Shown: piece by piece, positions 28,566-37,838 of the stretch
How the letters are laid out: every line of letters begins with the position of its first letter
Numbering within the stretch: position 1 is the first letter of the stretch
Assembly: GCF_018323885.1 (NCBI RefSeq)
Contig: NZ_AP024585.1
Coordinates: 3,410,001-3,474,000 of the forward strand
DNA: 64,000 nt
Direction of reading: 5' to 3'
From: Citrobacter amalonaticus
GTDB taxonomy: Bacteria; Pseudomonadota; Gammaproteobacteria; Enterobacterales; Enterobacteriaceae
Program-made: the position numbers and the translations under genes
The notes under the pieces: generated by a model
Databases searched by the model: none
Told to the model about the DNA's origin: nothing
What the model saw: the letters and a program-made list of their open reading frames with translations, nothing else

Positions 28566-29547
28566 CTTTCATCTCTCCCGTTTAATCGGGCACCATGAAT
28601 TCTGGCTGGGCCTGCTGGTGATTGCGCTTGCCGTTGGGCTGAGCGTCAGCACTGACGAGTTCCTGTCACTCGGTAATCTGACGGACGTCGCCACCAGCTA
28701 CGCCATTCTCGGTATTCTCGCCTGCGGGCTGTTTGTCGTGCTGATCTCCGGCGGAATCGATATTTCGTTCCCGGCGATGACGGCGATAGCGCAGTACGCG
28801 ATGGCAAGCTGGGTGATCGCCCACGGCGGCAACTTTCTGCTGGCGCTGACCATCGCCATCGCCGTCGGGTTATTGCTCGGGCTGATTAACGGCTTCCTGG
28901 TCTACTGGCTGCGCGTGCCCGCTATCATCATCACCATCGCCACGCTTAACGTCTATTACGGTCTGCTGGTTTACGCCACCAAAGGCACCTGGTTGTACGG
29001 CTTCCCGGACTGGTTCATGAACGGTATCAACTGGTTCTCGTTCACCGCGGCAGATGGCTATGACTACGGTATTACCCTGCCGTTACTGTGTCTGGCGGCA
29101 GTGATCGTCTTCACCGCTATCCTGATGAACTACACCCGTCTCGGTCGCCAGATTTACGCGATGGGCGGTAACCGTGACGCCGCCTCCCGCCTCGGGCTGA
29201 ATCTGTTGAAACTGCATTTCTATGTCTACGGCTACATGGGTATTCTGGCCGGCGTCGCCGCCGTCGTGCAGGCGCAGATCACCCAGTCCGTAGCGCCAAA
29301 CTCGCTGCTCGGCTTTGAGCTGACGGTGCTGGCGGCGGTGGTGCTTGGCGGCACCAGCATGAGCGGCGGTCGGGGCACATTGACCGGAACGCTGCTGGGG
29401 GTGATTCTGCTGGCCTTTTTGCAAAACGGTCTGACGCTACTCAGCGTCTCCTCGTACTGGCACACCGTTTTCAGCGGCATCATTATCCTGGTCAGCATCA
29501 GCGCCACCGCGTGGAACGAAAAACGCAAACTGGCAAGGGAGCTTTGA
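28558..29547 (+). CDS. Sugar ABC transporter permease 1 (RbsC family)
   Basis: Inner-membrane permease of 329 residues with about ten hydrophobic segments. The family motif region ELTVLAAVVLGGTSMSGGRGTLTGTLLGV is present near residue 255. Translation starts inside the ATPase gene's last codons (ATG at 28558). Together with the second permease it should form a heterodimeric channel, as in LsrCD and similar systems. Confidence 0.92.
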   Translation: MNNFHLSRLIGHHEFWLGLLVIALAVGLSVSTDEFLSLGNLTDVATSYAILGILACGLFVVLISGGIDISFPAMTAIAQYAMASWVIAHGGNFLLALTIAIAVGLLLGLINGFLVYWLRVPAIIITIATLNVYYGLLVYATKGTWLYGFPDWFMNGINWFSFTAADGYDYGITLPLLCLAAVIVFTAILMNYTRLGRQIYAMGGNRDAASRLGLNLLKLHFYVYGYMGILAGVAAVVQAQITQSVAPNSLLGFELTVLAAVVLGGTSMSGGRGTLTGTLLGVILLAFLQNGLTLLSVSSYWHTVFSGIIILVSISATAWNEKRKLAREL

Positions 29548-29548
29548 G

Positions 29549-30502
29549 ATGAAAGCGTTCGCAAGAGTATTACCCGGTGATGCCATCATCCGCCTACAGT
29601 GCGTGATTATTATCGTCGTCGCCGTGGTCTTCTCGGCGCTGTTGGGCACTCGCTTTTTCAGCGTCGCAAACTTCCAGTCCATCGGCTCACAGTTACCGAT
29701 CCTCGGCATGCTGGCGCTAGGAATGGGGATGACCATGCTGACGGGCGGCATTAACCTGTCGATTATTGCCGGTGCCAACGCCTGTTCGCTGGTGATGGCG
29801 GCGGTCATCGTCAGCCATCCGGACAACCCGTTGTTCCTCGCACTGGCGCTGCTGGCCGGTGCAGCGGTCGCCGTGGCGATAGGGACACTGAACGGCGCGC
29901 TGATCGCCTGGGTTGGCGTGTCACCGATCCTCGCCACGCTCGGCACCATGACGCTGATCTCCGGGCTGAACATTTTGCTCTCTAACGGCACGGTGATTTC
30001 TGGCTTTCCGGCGGCAATTCAGTACCTCGGCAACGCCACCCTCGCAGGTATTCCCGTGGCTCTGCTGCTGTTCATCGTGGTTGCGGTACTGCTGTGGGTA
30101 TTGCTGGAACACACCACGCTCGGGCGTAGTCTTTATCTGATGGGGTCCAACGAACAGGCGACCCGCTACAGCGGCGTGAATACCGTTCGGGTGCAGATTT
30201 CCGTCTACGTCATTTCCGCCCTGCTCGGCTGGGTGGCCGCAATCTTAATGATGGCGAAATTCAACTCGGCGAAGGCCGGATACGGTGAGTCTTATCTGCT
30301 GGTCACTATTCTCGCCTCGGTGCTGGGCGGCATCAATCCGGACGGCGGATTTGGCCGTATCATCGGCCTGGTGCTGGCGCTGATTGTGCTGCAAATGCTG
30401 GAAAGCGGCTTTAACTTGCTGGGGATCAGTAGCTATCTGACGATGGCGCTTTGGGGCGCGGTACTCATCCTCTTTATCGCATTACAGAATCGTAGAGCCT
30501 GA
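29549..30502 (+). CDS. Sugar ABC transporter permease 2 (RbsC family)
   Basis: Second permease, 317 residues, about ten membrane segments, with the equivalent motif LLVTILASVLGGINPDGGFGRIIG. It starts one base after the stop of permease 1, with GGAG just upstream of the ATG inside that gene's last codons. Two different permeases plus one double ATPase is the layout of LsrACD- and RhaSTP-type importers. Confidence 0.92.
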   Translation: MKAFARVLPGDAIIRLQCVIIIVVAVVFSALLGTRFFSVANFQSIGSQLPILGMLALGMGMTMLTGGINLSIIAGANACSLVMAAVIVSHPDNPLFLALALLAGAAVAVAIGTLNGALIAWVGVSPILATLGTMTLISGLNILLSNGTVISGFPAAIQYLGNATLAGIPVALLLFIVVAVLLWVLLEHTTLGRSLYLMGSNEQATRYSGVNTVRVQISVYVISALLGWVAAILMMAKFNSAKAGYGESYLLVTILASVLGGINPDGGFGRIIGLVLALIVLQMLESGFNLLGISSYLTMALWGAVLILFIALQNRRA

Positions 30503-30518
30503 TTTCAGGAGAAAAATT

Positions 30519-32156
30519 ATGGCGAGTTACTTTATTGGTGTGGATGTAGGAACCGGCAGCGCTCGCGCAGGGGTGTTTGATCTCAACGGCAGAATGGTCG
30601 GCCAGGCCACTCGCGCGATTGAAATTTACCGCCCGCAGGCCGATTTCGTCGAGCAGTCGTCCGATAACATCTGGCAGGCTGTCTGCAACGCGGTTCGTGA
30701 TGCCATTAATCAGTCCGATATCAACCCCATTCAGGTGAAAGGGTTGGGATTTGACGCCACCTGTTCGCTGGTGGTGCTGGATAAGGAGGGCAAACCGCTG
30801 ACCATCAGCCCTTCCGGGCGCAGCGAGCAAAACATCATCGTGTGGATGGATCACCGCGCCATCACCCAGGCCGAGCGCATCAACGCGATGCACCATCGGG
30901 TGCTGGACTACGTAGGCGGGATCATCTCCCCGGAAATGCAAACGCCGAAACTGCTGTGGCTGAAACAACATATGCCTAACACCTGGGCCAACGCGGGCTA
31001 CTATTTTGATTTACCCGACTTCCTGACCTGGCGCGCCACCGGCGACGACACGCGTTCACTGTGTTCCACGGTGTGCAAATGGACCTACATGGGCCATGAA
31101 GACAAGTGGGATGCCAGCTACTTCCGCGAGATCGGACTGGAAGATCTGCTGGAACACGATGCGGCAAAAATTGGTCGCTATGTGAAAACGATGGGCGAAC
31201 CGCTTGGTCACGGGCTGACTCAGCGCGCCGCCAGTGAAATGGGGTTGATTCCAGGCACTGCCGTCAGCGTGTCAATCATTGATGCCCATGCGGGTACCCT
31301 CGGCACGCTTGGCGCCTGCGGTGTCTCTGGCGAAGTCGCTGACTTTGACCGTCGCGTTGCCCTGATTGGTGGAACCTCTACCGGGCACATGGCGATCTCA
31401 AAAGAGCCTCGCTTTATTGGCGGCGTCTGGGGTCCTTACTATTCCGCCGTGTTGCCGGAATACTGGCTCAATGAAGGCGGACAGTCCGCGACCGGCGCGC
31501 TGATCGACCACATTATTCAGTCGCACCCTTGTTACGATACGCTGCTGGCGCAAGCCAAAGCGCAGGGGCAAACCATTTATGAAGTGCTGAACGCGCTGCT
31601 GCGTAAAATGGCAGGCGAGCCGGAGAATATCGCCTTTCTGACCCGTGATATTCATATTCTGCCCTACTTCCACGGCAACCGTTCGCCGCGCGCCAATCCG
31701 ACGCTGACCGGGGCGATCAGTGGGCTGAAGCTTTCCCGCACGCCGGAAGACATGGCGCTGCACTATCTGGCAACCATTCAGGCCATCGCGTTGGGTACGC
31801 GTCACATCATTGAAACCATGAACCAAAGTGGGTACAGCATCGACACCATCATGGCCAGCGGCGGCGGCACCAAGAACCCTATCTTTGTGCAGGAACATGC
31901 CAATGCCACTGGTTGCGCCATGCTGCTGCCGGAAGAGAGCGAAGCGATGCTGCTCGGTGGCGCAATGATGGGCACCATCGCCGCCGGCGTGTTCGAGACC
32001 TTCCCGGAAGCAATGTCGGCCATGAGCCGGATAGGTAAAACGGTCACCCCGCAGACCAATCGCATTAAGCAGTATTACGACCGTAAATATCAGGTGTTCC
32101 ACGAGATGTATCAGGATCACATGAAGTACCGTCAGTTGATGCAGGGGGATGCATGA
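30519..32156 (+). CDS. FGGY-family pentulose kinase (D-ribulokinase-like)
   Basis: Cytoplasmic sugar kinase of 545 residues. The N-terminal phosphate loop (YFIGVDVGTGSARAGVFD) and the C-terminal adenosine motif (MASGGGTKNPIFVQEHANATG) are FGGY hallmarks. The long form, the QADFVEQSSDNIW start and the internal GGTSTGHMAISKEP block fit the 'FGGY pentulose kinase' subfamily (the one including eukaryotic FGGY, a D-ribulokinase) better than XylB, AraB or LsrK. It should phosphorylate the imported ketose or polyol at C5. An AGGAG Shine-Dalgarno precedes it; its stop overlaps the SIS gene start (ATGA). Substrate is inferred from family only. Confidence 0.88.
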   Translation: MASYFIGVDVGTGSARAGVFDLNGRMVGQATRAIEIYRPQADFVEQSSDNIWQAVCNAVRDAINQSDINPIQVKGLGFDATCSLVVLDKEGKPLTISPSGRSEQNIIVWMDHRAITQAERINAMHHRVLDYVGGIISPEMQTPKLLWLKQHMPNTWANAGYYFDLPDFLTWRATGDDTRSLCSTVCKWTYMGHEDKWDASYFREIGLEDLLEHDAAKIGRYVKTMGEPLGHGLTQRAASEMGLIPGTAVSVSIIDAHAGTLGTLGACGVSGEVADFDRRVALIGGTSTGHMAISKEPRFIGGVWGPYYSAVLPEYWLNEGGQSATGALIDHIIQSHPCYDTLLAQAKAQGQTIYEVLNALLRKMAGEPENIAFLTRDIHILPYFHGNRSPRANPTLTGAISGLKLSRTPEDMALHYLATIQAIALGTRHIIETMNQSGYSIDTIMASGGGTKNPIFVQEHANATGCAMLLPEESEAMLLGGAMMGTIAAGVFETFPEAMSAMSRIGKTVTPQTNRIKQYYDRKYQVFHEMYQDHMKYRQLMQGDA

Positions 32157-32752
32157 GTAGCCCATGGCAACAGGCCACCGATACCTGGACCCTCTACAGT
32201 GAGGCGCTGGCCGGTCTGGGTCAGCATTTGAGCGAACCGGTCTGGAATGCATTAATGACGGAATTGCGCGAATGTCGGGGGAAAATCGTGGTCACCGGCG
32301 TCGGCACCTCTGGCATTGCGGCGCGTAAAATCGCCCACATGCTCTCCTGCGTTGAGCGCCCGGCGATCTACCTCAACGCCACCGATGCCGCGCACGGCGA
32401 TCTCGGTTTTTTACGCGCTGACGATCGGATGATTTTACTCTCGCGCGGCGGTAACTCTGACGAGCTCACGCGCTTATTGCCAGGCCTTGCGGCGCGCAAC
32501 GTGCCGATTATCAGCGTTACGGAAAACGCGAATTCCGCCATTGCAAAGGCCGCCCGGCTGGTGATTTCCACCGGCGTCCAGCGCGAGGCGGATCCGCTGA
32601 ACATGCTGGCGACCACCTCCATCATGCTGGTGATTGCGATCTTTGATGCTGCCTGCGCCTGCCTGATGAGTGAAAGCGGCTATACCAGAGAAACGCTGCT
32701 GGCCGTGCATCCGGGTGGGGATGTCGGGTTAACCCTGCGACAGGATCGTTAA
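32153..32752 (+). CDS. SIS-domain sugar-phosphate isomerase, KdsD/GutQ-like without CBS domains
   Basis: Cytoplasmic protein of 199 residues consisting of one SIS domain. It aligns by eye with the SIS half of arabinose-5-phosphate isomerases: VTGVGTSGIAARKIAHM, ATDAAHGDLGFL, a READPLN block and the closing HPGGDVG with its conserved His. The CBS pair of KdsD/GutQ is absent. Where KdsD has GKSG, this protein has GTSG, so a Lys is replaced. With a pentulose kinase upstream, interconversion of ribulose 5-phosphate and a 5-phosphate aldose is the simplest idea; a 6-phospho-3-hexuloisomerase-type role is possible. Last gene of the operon, followed by a terminator. Confidence 0.82.
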   Translation: MSSPWQQATDTWTLYSEALAGLGQHLSEPVWNALMTELRECRGKIVVTGVGTSGIAARKIAHMLSCVERPAIYLNATDAAHGDLGFLRADDRMILLSRGGNSDELTRLLPGLAARNVPIISVTENANSAIAKAARLVISTGVQREADPLNMLATTSIMLVIAIFDAACACLMSESGYTRETLLAVHPGGDVGLTLRQDR

Positions 32753-32770
32753 TCCATTAATAACCTTTCA

Positions 32771-32797
32771 GCCTCGTCTCCCCTGGCGAGGCTTTTT
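32771..32797 (+). terminator. Terminator of the sugar operon
   Basis: GCCTCG (32771-32776) pairs with CGAGGC (32787-32792), followed by TTTTT, about 18 bases after the SIS stop codon. Confidence 0.85.
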
Positions 32798-32986
32798 ACT
32801 GCACAATCTGAAGATAAAAACGCGGAAAATCCTAATAAAGCGCTGCGTTAAACTCTCTTACGCGGTTGCACACGTGAAAAATTCTGTGACCTCTCCCTGC
32901 ATTCCTGACGCAAAACATTTCATTCGTAATGGCTATGGAAAAACTTTAGCTATTCTTATCTAACATACCTAAGGGAGATCCGACAG

Positions 32987-34267
32987 ATGATGACAACGCT
33001 TGCTCCGCCATCTGTACTTTCTGCTCCCCAGCGCCGTTGCCAGGTTTTGCTGACGCTTTTCCAGCCGGGGCAGATTGCCACCGCGGAAATGTTCAGTGCG
33101 CTAAATGGTGTCGATGATACTGTTGCCCGTGAGGATATTGTCGAAACGGGACTGGAGATCCAACGCTATCATCGACTTAGCATTAGCACTGGTCCGAATG
33201 GGTGCTACCGGATCGAAGGTACCGCGCTTAACCAACGCCTCTGCCTCTTACACTGGCTCAGACGCGGCCTGCGTTTGTGTCCGGCGTTCATTAATCAACA
33301 CTTTGCCCCCGCCCTCAAAATTGAGCTAAAACAGCGGGGGATCCTGCGCACGCTGTATGACGATACCAATCTGCATGCGCTGATTAACCTTTGTGCGCGT
33401 CGTCTGCAAAAGCCGTTCGAGTGCCGGGACATCCAGTTCCTGCGCCTCTATCTGCAATATTGTCTGTTGCAACATCATGCGGGGATCTCGCCGGAATTCA
33501 ATCCCGTCCAGCAGCGCTGGGCGCAGTCCTGCGCCGAATACGCGTTAGCGCAGGAGATTGGCCGTCACTGGCAGCGTCGTGTCCGGCAGGATGCGCCATT
33601 AACGGAATCGCTGTTTATGGCGCTGCTGTTTTCGATGGTCCGCATCCCGGACCCGATTCGCGATAACCATCAGCAGAACCGGCGGTTGCGTCTGGCGATC
33701 GCCCGCTTGATCCTGCGTTTTCGCGAAATGGGCGCGGTGCGTTTTAACGACGAGCAGGGGCTAAACGATCAGCTCTATATCCATCTATCCCAGGCGCTGA
33801 ACCGCTGCCTGTTTTCGATTGGCATCGATAACACCTTGCCGGAAGAGTTCGCCCGCCTCTATCCGCGTCTGATGCGTACCACCCGCGATGCGTTACGCGG
33901 GTTTGAAGAAGAGTATGCCGTTGAGTTTTCTGAAGAAGAGACGGGACTGGTGGCGGTGATTTTTGGCGCATGGCTGATGCAGGATAATGACCTGCATGAG
34001 AAACAGGTCGTCTTACTGACCGGTGATAATCCGCAACTGGAGCAGCAGATAGAACAACAACTGCGTGAACTGACGCTACTGCCGCTGAACATCAAGCCAT
34101 TGCCGATGCGAACTTTCCAGCAGGAAGGCTCACCGCGCGGCGTGGCGCTGATTGTTACCCCTTACGCCACGCTGCTGCCGCTCTTTTCACCCCCGTTGAT
34201 TCATGCGGATCAGGCGCTAACGCCACATCAGCAGCAGCAGATCCGCAAGATGCTGGAATCAGGATGA
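32987..34267 (+). CDS. csiE: Stationary-phase inducible protein CsiE
   Basis: A 426-residue cytoplasmic protein of unknown biochemical role; E. coli csiE is induced on starvation under RpoS and cAMP-CRP. It has PRD-like regulatory domains of the BglG/LicR type (LFMALLFSMVRIPDP and EEFARLYPRLMRTT regions) without a clear DNA- or RNA-binding partner domain. AGGGAG precedes the ATG. The 234-base gap upstream (32753-32986) contains only the operon terminator and presumably the csiE promoter. It overlaps the end of hcaT by 9 bases, convergently. Confidence 0.95.
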   Translation: MMTTLAPPSVLSAPQRRCQVLLTLFQPGQIATAEMFSALNGVDDTVAREDIVETGLEIQRYHRLSISTGPNGCYRIEGTALNQRLCLLHWLRRGLRLCPAFINQHFAPALKIELKQRGILRTLYDDTNLHALINLCARRLQKPFECRDIQFLRLYLQYCLLQHHAGISPEFNPVQQRWAQSCAEYALAQEIGRHWQRRVRQDAPLTESLFMALLFSMVRIPDPIRDNHQQNRRLRLAIARLILRFREMGAVRFNDEQGLNDQLYIHLSQALNRCLFSIGIDNTLPEEFARLYPRLMRTTRDALRGFEEEYAVEFSEEETGLVAVIFGAWLMQDNDLHEKQVVLLTGDNPQLEQQIEQQLRELTLLPLNIKPLPMRTFQQEGSPRGVALIVTPYATLLPLFSPPLIHADQALTPHQQQQIRKMLESG

Positions 34268-35398
34268 AGCGGCCACTTTTGGCCGCAGTACCATAGCCGG
34301 CAACGCCACCAGCGCCATCACCCAGAAGACGCCGTTGCCCAGATTCTGGTACAGGAAGCCAGCAAACACGGTCATGATGGCAATGCTGCCGCCCATCGCC
34401 ACAGCAGAATAGACCGCCTGCAGACGAATGACTTCGCTTCCCTGACGCGCCGCAATATAACGCATCGCCGCCAGGTGGCAGACGGTAAAGGTGCCACAAT
34501 GGAGGATCTGCACCACAATCAGCCACGGCAGCGCCGTCGTCCAGCCCATCAGTCCCCAGCGAATCACACCACATATGGCGGAAAGCAGTAACAGATCGCG
34601 GGCGCTAAAGCGGCGGAACAGCTTATTGCTCAGGGCGAAGATAATCACTTCTGCCACCACGCCGAGCGACCAGAGATAGCCGACCGCCGACGCGGAATAC
34701 CCCGACCCCTGCCAGTAAATGGCGCTAAAACCATAGTAGGCGGCATGCGCCCCCTGCAACAGACAGACGCAGGCCAGAAAGCGCCAGCTTTGTGTGACCA
34801 GCGAACGCCAGGCGGGCCAGCCAGCGCTCTCCTGGTGACGGTTTTCCCCTTTGGGCAACACGCTGGGGCGAATCAGCATTCCCAGCAACATTGAGGCGAC
34901 ACCCAGCGTCAGCAGCGCCAGAATCGCCCGGTAATCAAACAGGCTGACCAGTTTGCCGGTTAGCGCCGAACCAATCACAAACGCGACCGATCCCCACAGA
35001 CGCACCCGTCCATAATCCATGGTGATCTGCTTTTGCCAGGTATTCGCCAGCGCGTCCGTGAGCGGCACCAGCGGCGAGAAGAAGAGGTTAAAGCCGACCA
35101 TCACCACCATCAGCCAGGCGACATGGGTTCCGGCCCAGAAGGCCAGCGCAAAGATCAGCGTCAGTAGCGCCAGAATGCGTAACGCGGAGATCAGCCGTGA
35201 TGGATCGCTGACCCGCGGGGCAATGATCAAACTGCCAAGAAAACGGGCGACCAGACCAGCGCCCAATAAGAGGCCGATCGTCTCCGGCGTGAGGCCAAGC
35301 CCTTTAAGCCAGACGCTCCAGAAGGGAAGAAAAATCCCGTAGCTAAAAAAATAGGTGAAGTAACCGAGCGCCAGCCAGCGCGTGGAGTGCAAAGACAT
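34259..35398 (-). CDS. hcaT: 3-phenylpropionate transporter HcaT (MFS)
   Basis: Inner-membrane major facilitator of 379 residues with about 12 membrane segments, almost co-linear with the E. coli protein as remembered (start MSLHSTRWLALGYFTYFFSYG). In E. coli it is thought to import 3-phenylpropionate for the Hca dioxygenase pathway. Here it is followed upstream by yphB, and no hcaR or hcaEFCBD genes are present in the window, so it stands without its pathway. The substrate in this organism may differ. Confidence 0.93.
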   Translation of the reverse strand: MSLHSTRWLALGYFTYFFSYGIFLPFWSVWLKGLGLTPETIGLLLGAGLVARFLGSLIIAPRVSDPSRLISALRILALLTLIFALAFWAGTHVAWLMVVMVGFNLFFSPLVPLTDALANTWQKQITMDYGRVRLWGSVAFVIGSALTGKLVSLFDYRAILALLTLGVASMLLGMLIRPSVLPKGENRHQESAGWPAWRSLVTQSWRFLACVCLLQGAHAAYYGFSAIYWQGSGYSASAVGYLWSLGVVAEVIIFALSNKLFRRFSARDLLLLSAICGVIRWGLMGWTTALPWLIVVQILHCGTFTVCHLAAMRYIAARQGSEVIRLQAVYSAVAMGGSIAIMTVFAGFLYQNLGNGVFWVMALVALPAMVLRPKVAASS

Positions 35399-35486
35399 GA
35401 TCCCCTCCCGTGTGGAGGCGATAGTCTGGCGATAAACGCAGGCTGGCGCAAGTGAACATTAACAGCAACATAACAACGTTTTGCCG

Positions 35487-36329
35487 CTAATCAACGCGAA
35501 TCTCCATCGCGAAACGGCACTGTTCTCCAGAGCCTAACATCCGTAATCCCGGCTGCCCCGGCATGTGGTGGGCATTCACCGGATGCGTCTGCGGTTCCAG
35601 ACAAAGAAATGACTCACCCGGCATTCTGAAAAGCATAAGCCAGGGAGTTTGCGCAGAAATCGTGACGCGCATCACATTACGTTGAACGATCGCCTGCCCA
35701 CTCCAGCCGGAATACCCCACATTTAACCAGCGATCCGCGCCATACTGCGCCCTGGTAAAATCAGCCTCCGTCGGCAGTTCACTCTGCCAGGCCAGCGGCA
35801 AATGGTGCTCGCCTTCCGGCCAGTAACCGCTGGCAGAAAACTGCACGGTGCTTCGCGCATCAAAGACAAAAAACGGGTGGAAACCGCAGCCGTACAGCAT
35901 GGGGCGCTTGCCCAGATGAGCGATCGTCAGCGACGCCCTGAATACTGACGCGTCAAGCACATACTGCAGTTCCGCCTGATAATCATAGCCACATGCCAGT
36001 TGACTGCGCAGACGCAGCGAACAGCTATCATCGGTCGCCGCCGTCACTTCCCAGCGTTTAAGCCAGCCGTCACCGTGCAGGAAAAACGCGTCGTCGACCT
36101 CATATAACGGCAATTGCACCTCGGTTCCGCGCTGGCTGAAGCGGTTACCGGCCACGCGATTGGCAACCGGCAGCATCGGAAACAGCCCGCCATCACCGGC
36201 GGTTTTTCCCTCGCTTTCGCGTAGAACCGGTTGTTGATGTTGTAACGAAAACAGCGACAACAGCGCGCCGCCCTGAGGATCCACGCGCATCCTCAGATGC
36301 GCGTTATGCAGCGTCAGCGGCGTGGTCAT
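35487..36329 (-). CDS. yphB: Aldose 1-epimerase family protein YphB
   Basis: Galactose-mutarotase-like beta-sandwich protein of 280 residues, cytoplasmic. The conserved His appears in YGCGFHPFFVF and the catalytic Glu in FLCLEPQTHPVNAHH, so it should be an active epimerase on some aldose. Its ATG overlaps the stop codon of the sugar-porter gene (TGATG), so porter and epimerase are translationally coupled: an imported sugar would be converted to the anomer needed next. In E. coli the same protein belongs to the yph cluster of unknown substrate. Confidence 0.88.
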   Translation of the reverse strand: MTTPLTLHNAHLRMRVDPQGGALLSLFSLQHQQPVLRESEGKTAGDGGLFPMLPVANRVAGNRFSQRGTEVQLPLYEVDDAFFLHGDGWLKRWEVTAATDDSCSLRLRSQLACGYDYQAELQYVLDASVFRASLTIAHLGKRPMLYGCGFHPFFVFDARSTVQFSASGYWPEGEHHLPLAWQSELPTEADFTRAQYGADRWLNVGYSGWSGQAIVQRNVMRVTISAQTPWLMLFRMPGESFLCLEPQTHPVNAHHMPGQPGLRMLGSGEQCRFAMEIRVD

Positions 36330-37768
36330 CAGCGCACGCTTTTTGGCTGTGCCGACGGACTGGCTTTCAAATGTCTCGCCGCCAGTTGTTCTTCCAGCGC
36401 TTCCAGCGTTACGCCTTTGGTTTCCGGTACATTACGCAGCACATACACATATCCCATTGCGCAAATCACGCCGTAGAGCAGGAAACTCCCGGCGGCACCC
36501 AGCCCGGCATTGAGCAGCGGGAAGGTATAGGTCAACAGGAAACAGGCAATCCACAGCGCCAGCGTACCCAGCGACATCGCCAGCCCGCGCACGCGGTTAG
36601 GAAAGATTTCAGACAGCAGCACCCAGGTGACCGGTGCCAGCGTCAGGGCATAAATGGCAATGGCCGCCAGCACCAGAACCAGCACCGGCCAGCCCATAAT
36701 CCCCATCCCGTAGGCACCGGCAATCAACACATAAATCACCGTCAGGCCGGATGCGCCGAACAGCATCAGCTTGCGCCGGCCAATTTTGTCCACCAGCGGC
36801 AGTGCGGCGAGGGTAAAGACCAGGTTGATAATGCCGGTCGCAACGATCGATTTCAGCGTACCGTTGATGTCGAAACCGGCAGAGGCGAAAATTTCCTGCG
36901 CGTAGTTAAAGATCACGTTGATCCCGCACCACTGCTGGAAGACCGCCAGCACCATGCCGATGATCACGATCGGTTTGATCTGCGGTTGCAGCAGCGTGGA
37001 CCATGCGACTCTGTGATTATCTTTGAGCAGCGTGTGTTCGATCTCTTTTAGCGTCTGTCCGGCGTAGTCCGCAGAGCCAATGCGTAGCAGCATGGCACGC
37101 GCACGCTCCGGTTTACCCGCCTTCACCAGCCAGCGTGGGGATTCCGGGACGAAAAACATCAGCACCAGAAACGCCAACGCGGGAACCAGTTCTGCGCCAA
37201 ACATCCAGCGCCAGCCCATCTGCCCGTTCCAGCTCTCAACAATCGCCTGCTGTGTCGCCCCTGTGGCAACGGGTTCAGCGATCATCAGATTGATCAGTTG
37301 CGCCGCCAGAACGCCAATGACAATGGTCAACTGGTTCACTGCCACAAAACGTCCGCGTTTTTCCGCCGGACTGACTTCAGCGATGTACAGCGGACTGAGC
37401 GCTGACGCCAGACCAATCCCGACGCCGCCAACGATGCGGTAAATCACGAACATGTCGAAGTTGCTGGCAACGGCGGTTCCCCATGCCGAGGCGCTGAACA
37501 GAATAGCAGAGAGGATGAGCGGCATTTTTCGACCAAATTTATCCGCGCACCAGCCCGAAATCAACGCGCCAAAAATACAGCCCACCAGCGCGGAGCTCAT
37601 CGCCCAGCCGGACTGCGCCGGATCGGTTATCGAGAAGTACGCTTCATAAAAAGGCTTTGCCCCACCAATCACCACCCAGTCGTAGCCAAACAGCAAACCA
37701 CCACAGGCTGCGACCAGACAGATGGTCCAGACGTAGCCGATTTTCAAATGTGTCTGCGCGTTATTCAT
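36329..37768 (-). CDS. Sugar-porter family MFS transporter
   Basis: Twelve-segment proton-coupled sugar symporter of 479 residues. Sugar-porter motifs are present in order: GGLLFGYDWVVIGG, DKFGRKMPL, YRIVGGVGIGLASALSPLYIAE, PESPRWLVKAG, DKIGRRKLM and PETKGVTLE. It resembles XylE and related porters more than GalP/AraE (the long loop EPVATGATQQ is XylE-like). The start at 37768 follows an AAAGAGGA Shine-Dalgarno; the ORF can be read 41 codons further up but that part matches nothing. In E. coli K-12 the yph locus has an ABC transporter (yphDEF) at the corresponding place, so the transport mode has been exchanged here. Confidence 0.9.
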   Translation of the reverse strand: MNNAQTHLKIGYVWTICLVAACGGLLFGYDWVVIGGAKPFYEAYFSITDPAQSGWAMSSALVGCIFGALISGWCADKFGRKMPLILSAILFSASAWGTAVASNFDMFVIYRIVGGVGIGLASALSPLYIAEVSPAEKRGRFVAVNQLTIVIGVLAAQLINLMIAEPVATGATQQAIVESWNGQMGWRWMFGAELVPALAFLVLMFFVPESPRWLVKAGKPERARAMLLRIGSADYAGQTLKEIEHTLLKDNHRVAWSTLLQPQIKPIVIIGMVLAVFQQWCGINVIFNYAQEIFASAGFDINGTLKSIVATGIINLVFTLAALPLVDKIGRRKLMLFGASGLTVIYVLIAGAYGMGIMGWPVLVLVLAAIAIYALTLAPVTWVLLSEIFPNRVRGLAMSLGTLALWIACFLLTYTFPLLNAGLGAAGSFLLYGVICAMGYVYVLRNVPETKGVTLEALEEQLAARHLKASPSAQPKSVR

Positions 37769-37809
37769 TATGATTCCTCTTTCAGGGAAACGCAGGGAAC
37801 AGTAGGTTT

Positions 37810-37831
37810 CCGGTGGCGTTACCGCCACCGG
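37810..37831. repeat. Perfect hairpin between yphG and the porter gene
   Basis: CCGGTGGCG (37810-37818) pairs with CGCCACCGG (37823-37831) around a 4-base loop. No T-tract follows, so it is more likely an mRNA-stability or processing element than a terminator. Confidence 0.55.
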
Positions 37832-37838
37832 TTCAGGG

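Noticed and set aside
31398..32252. 284-codon minus-strand ORF under the FGGY kinase gene
   Set aside because: It is antisense to a complete kinase with both FGGY signature regions.
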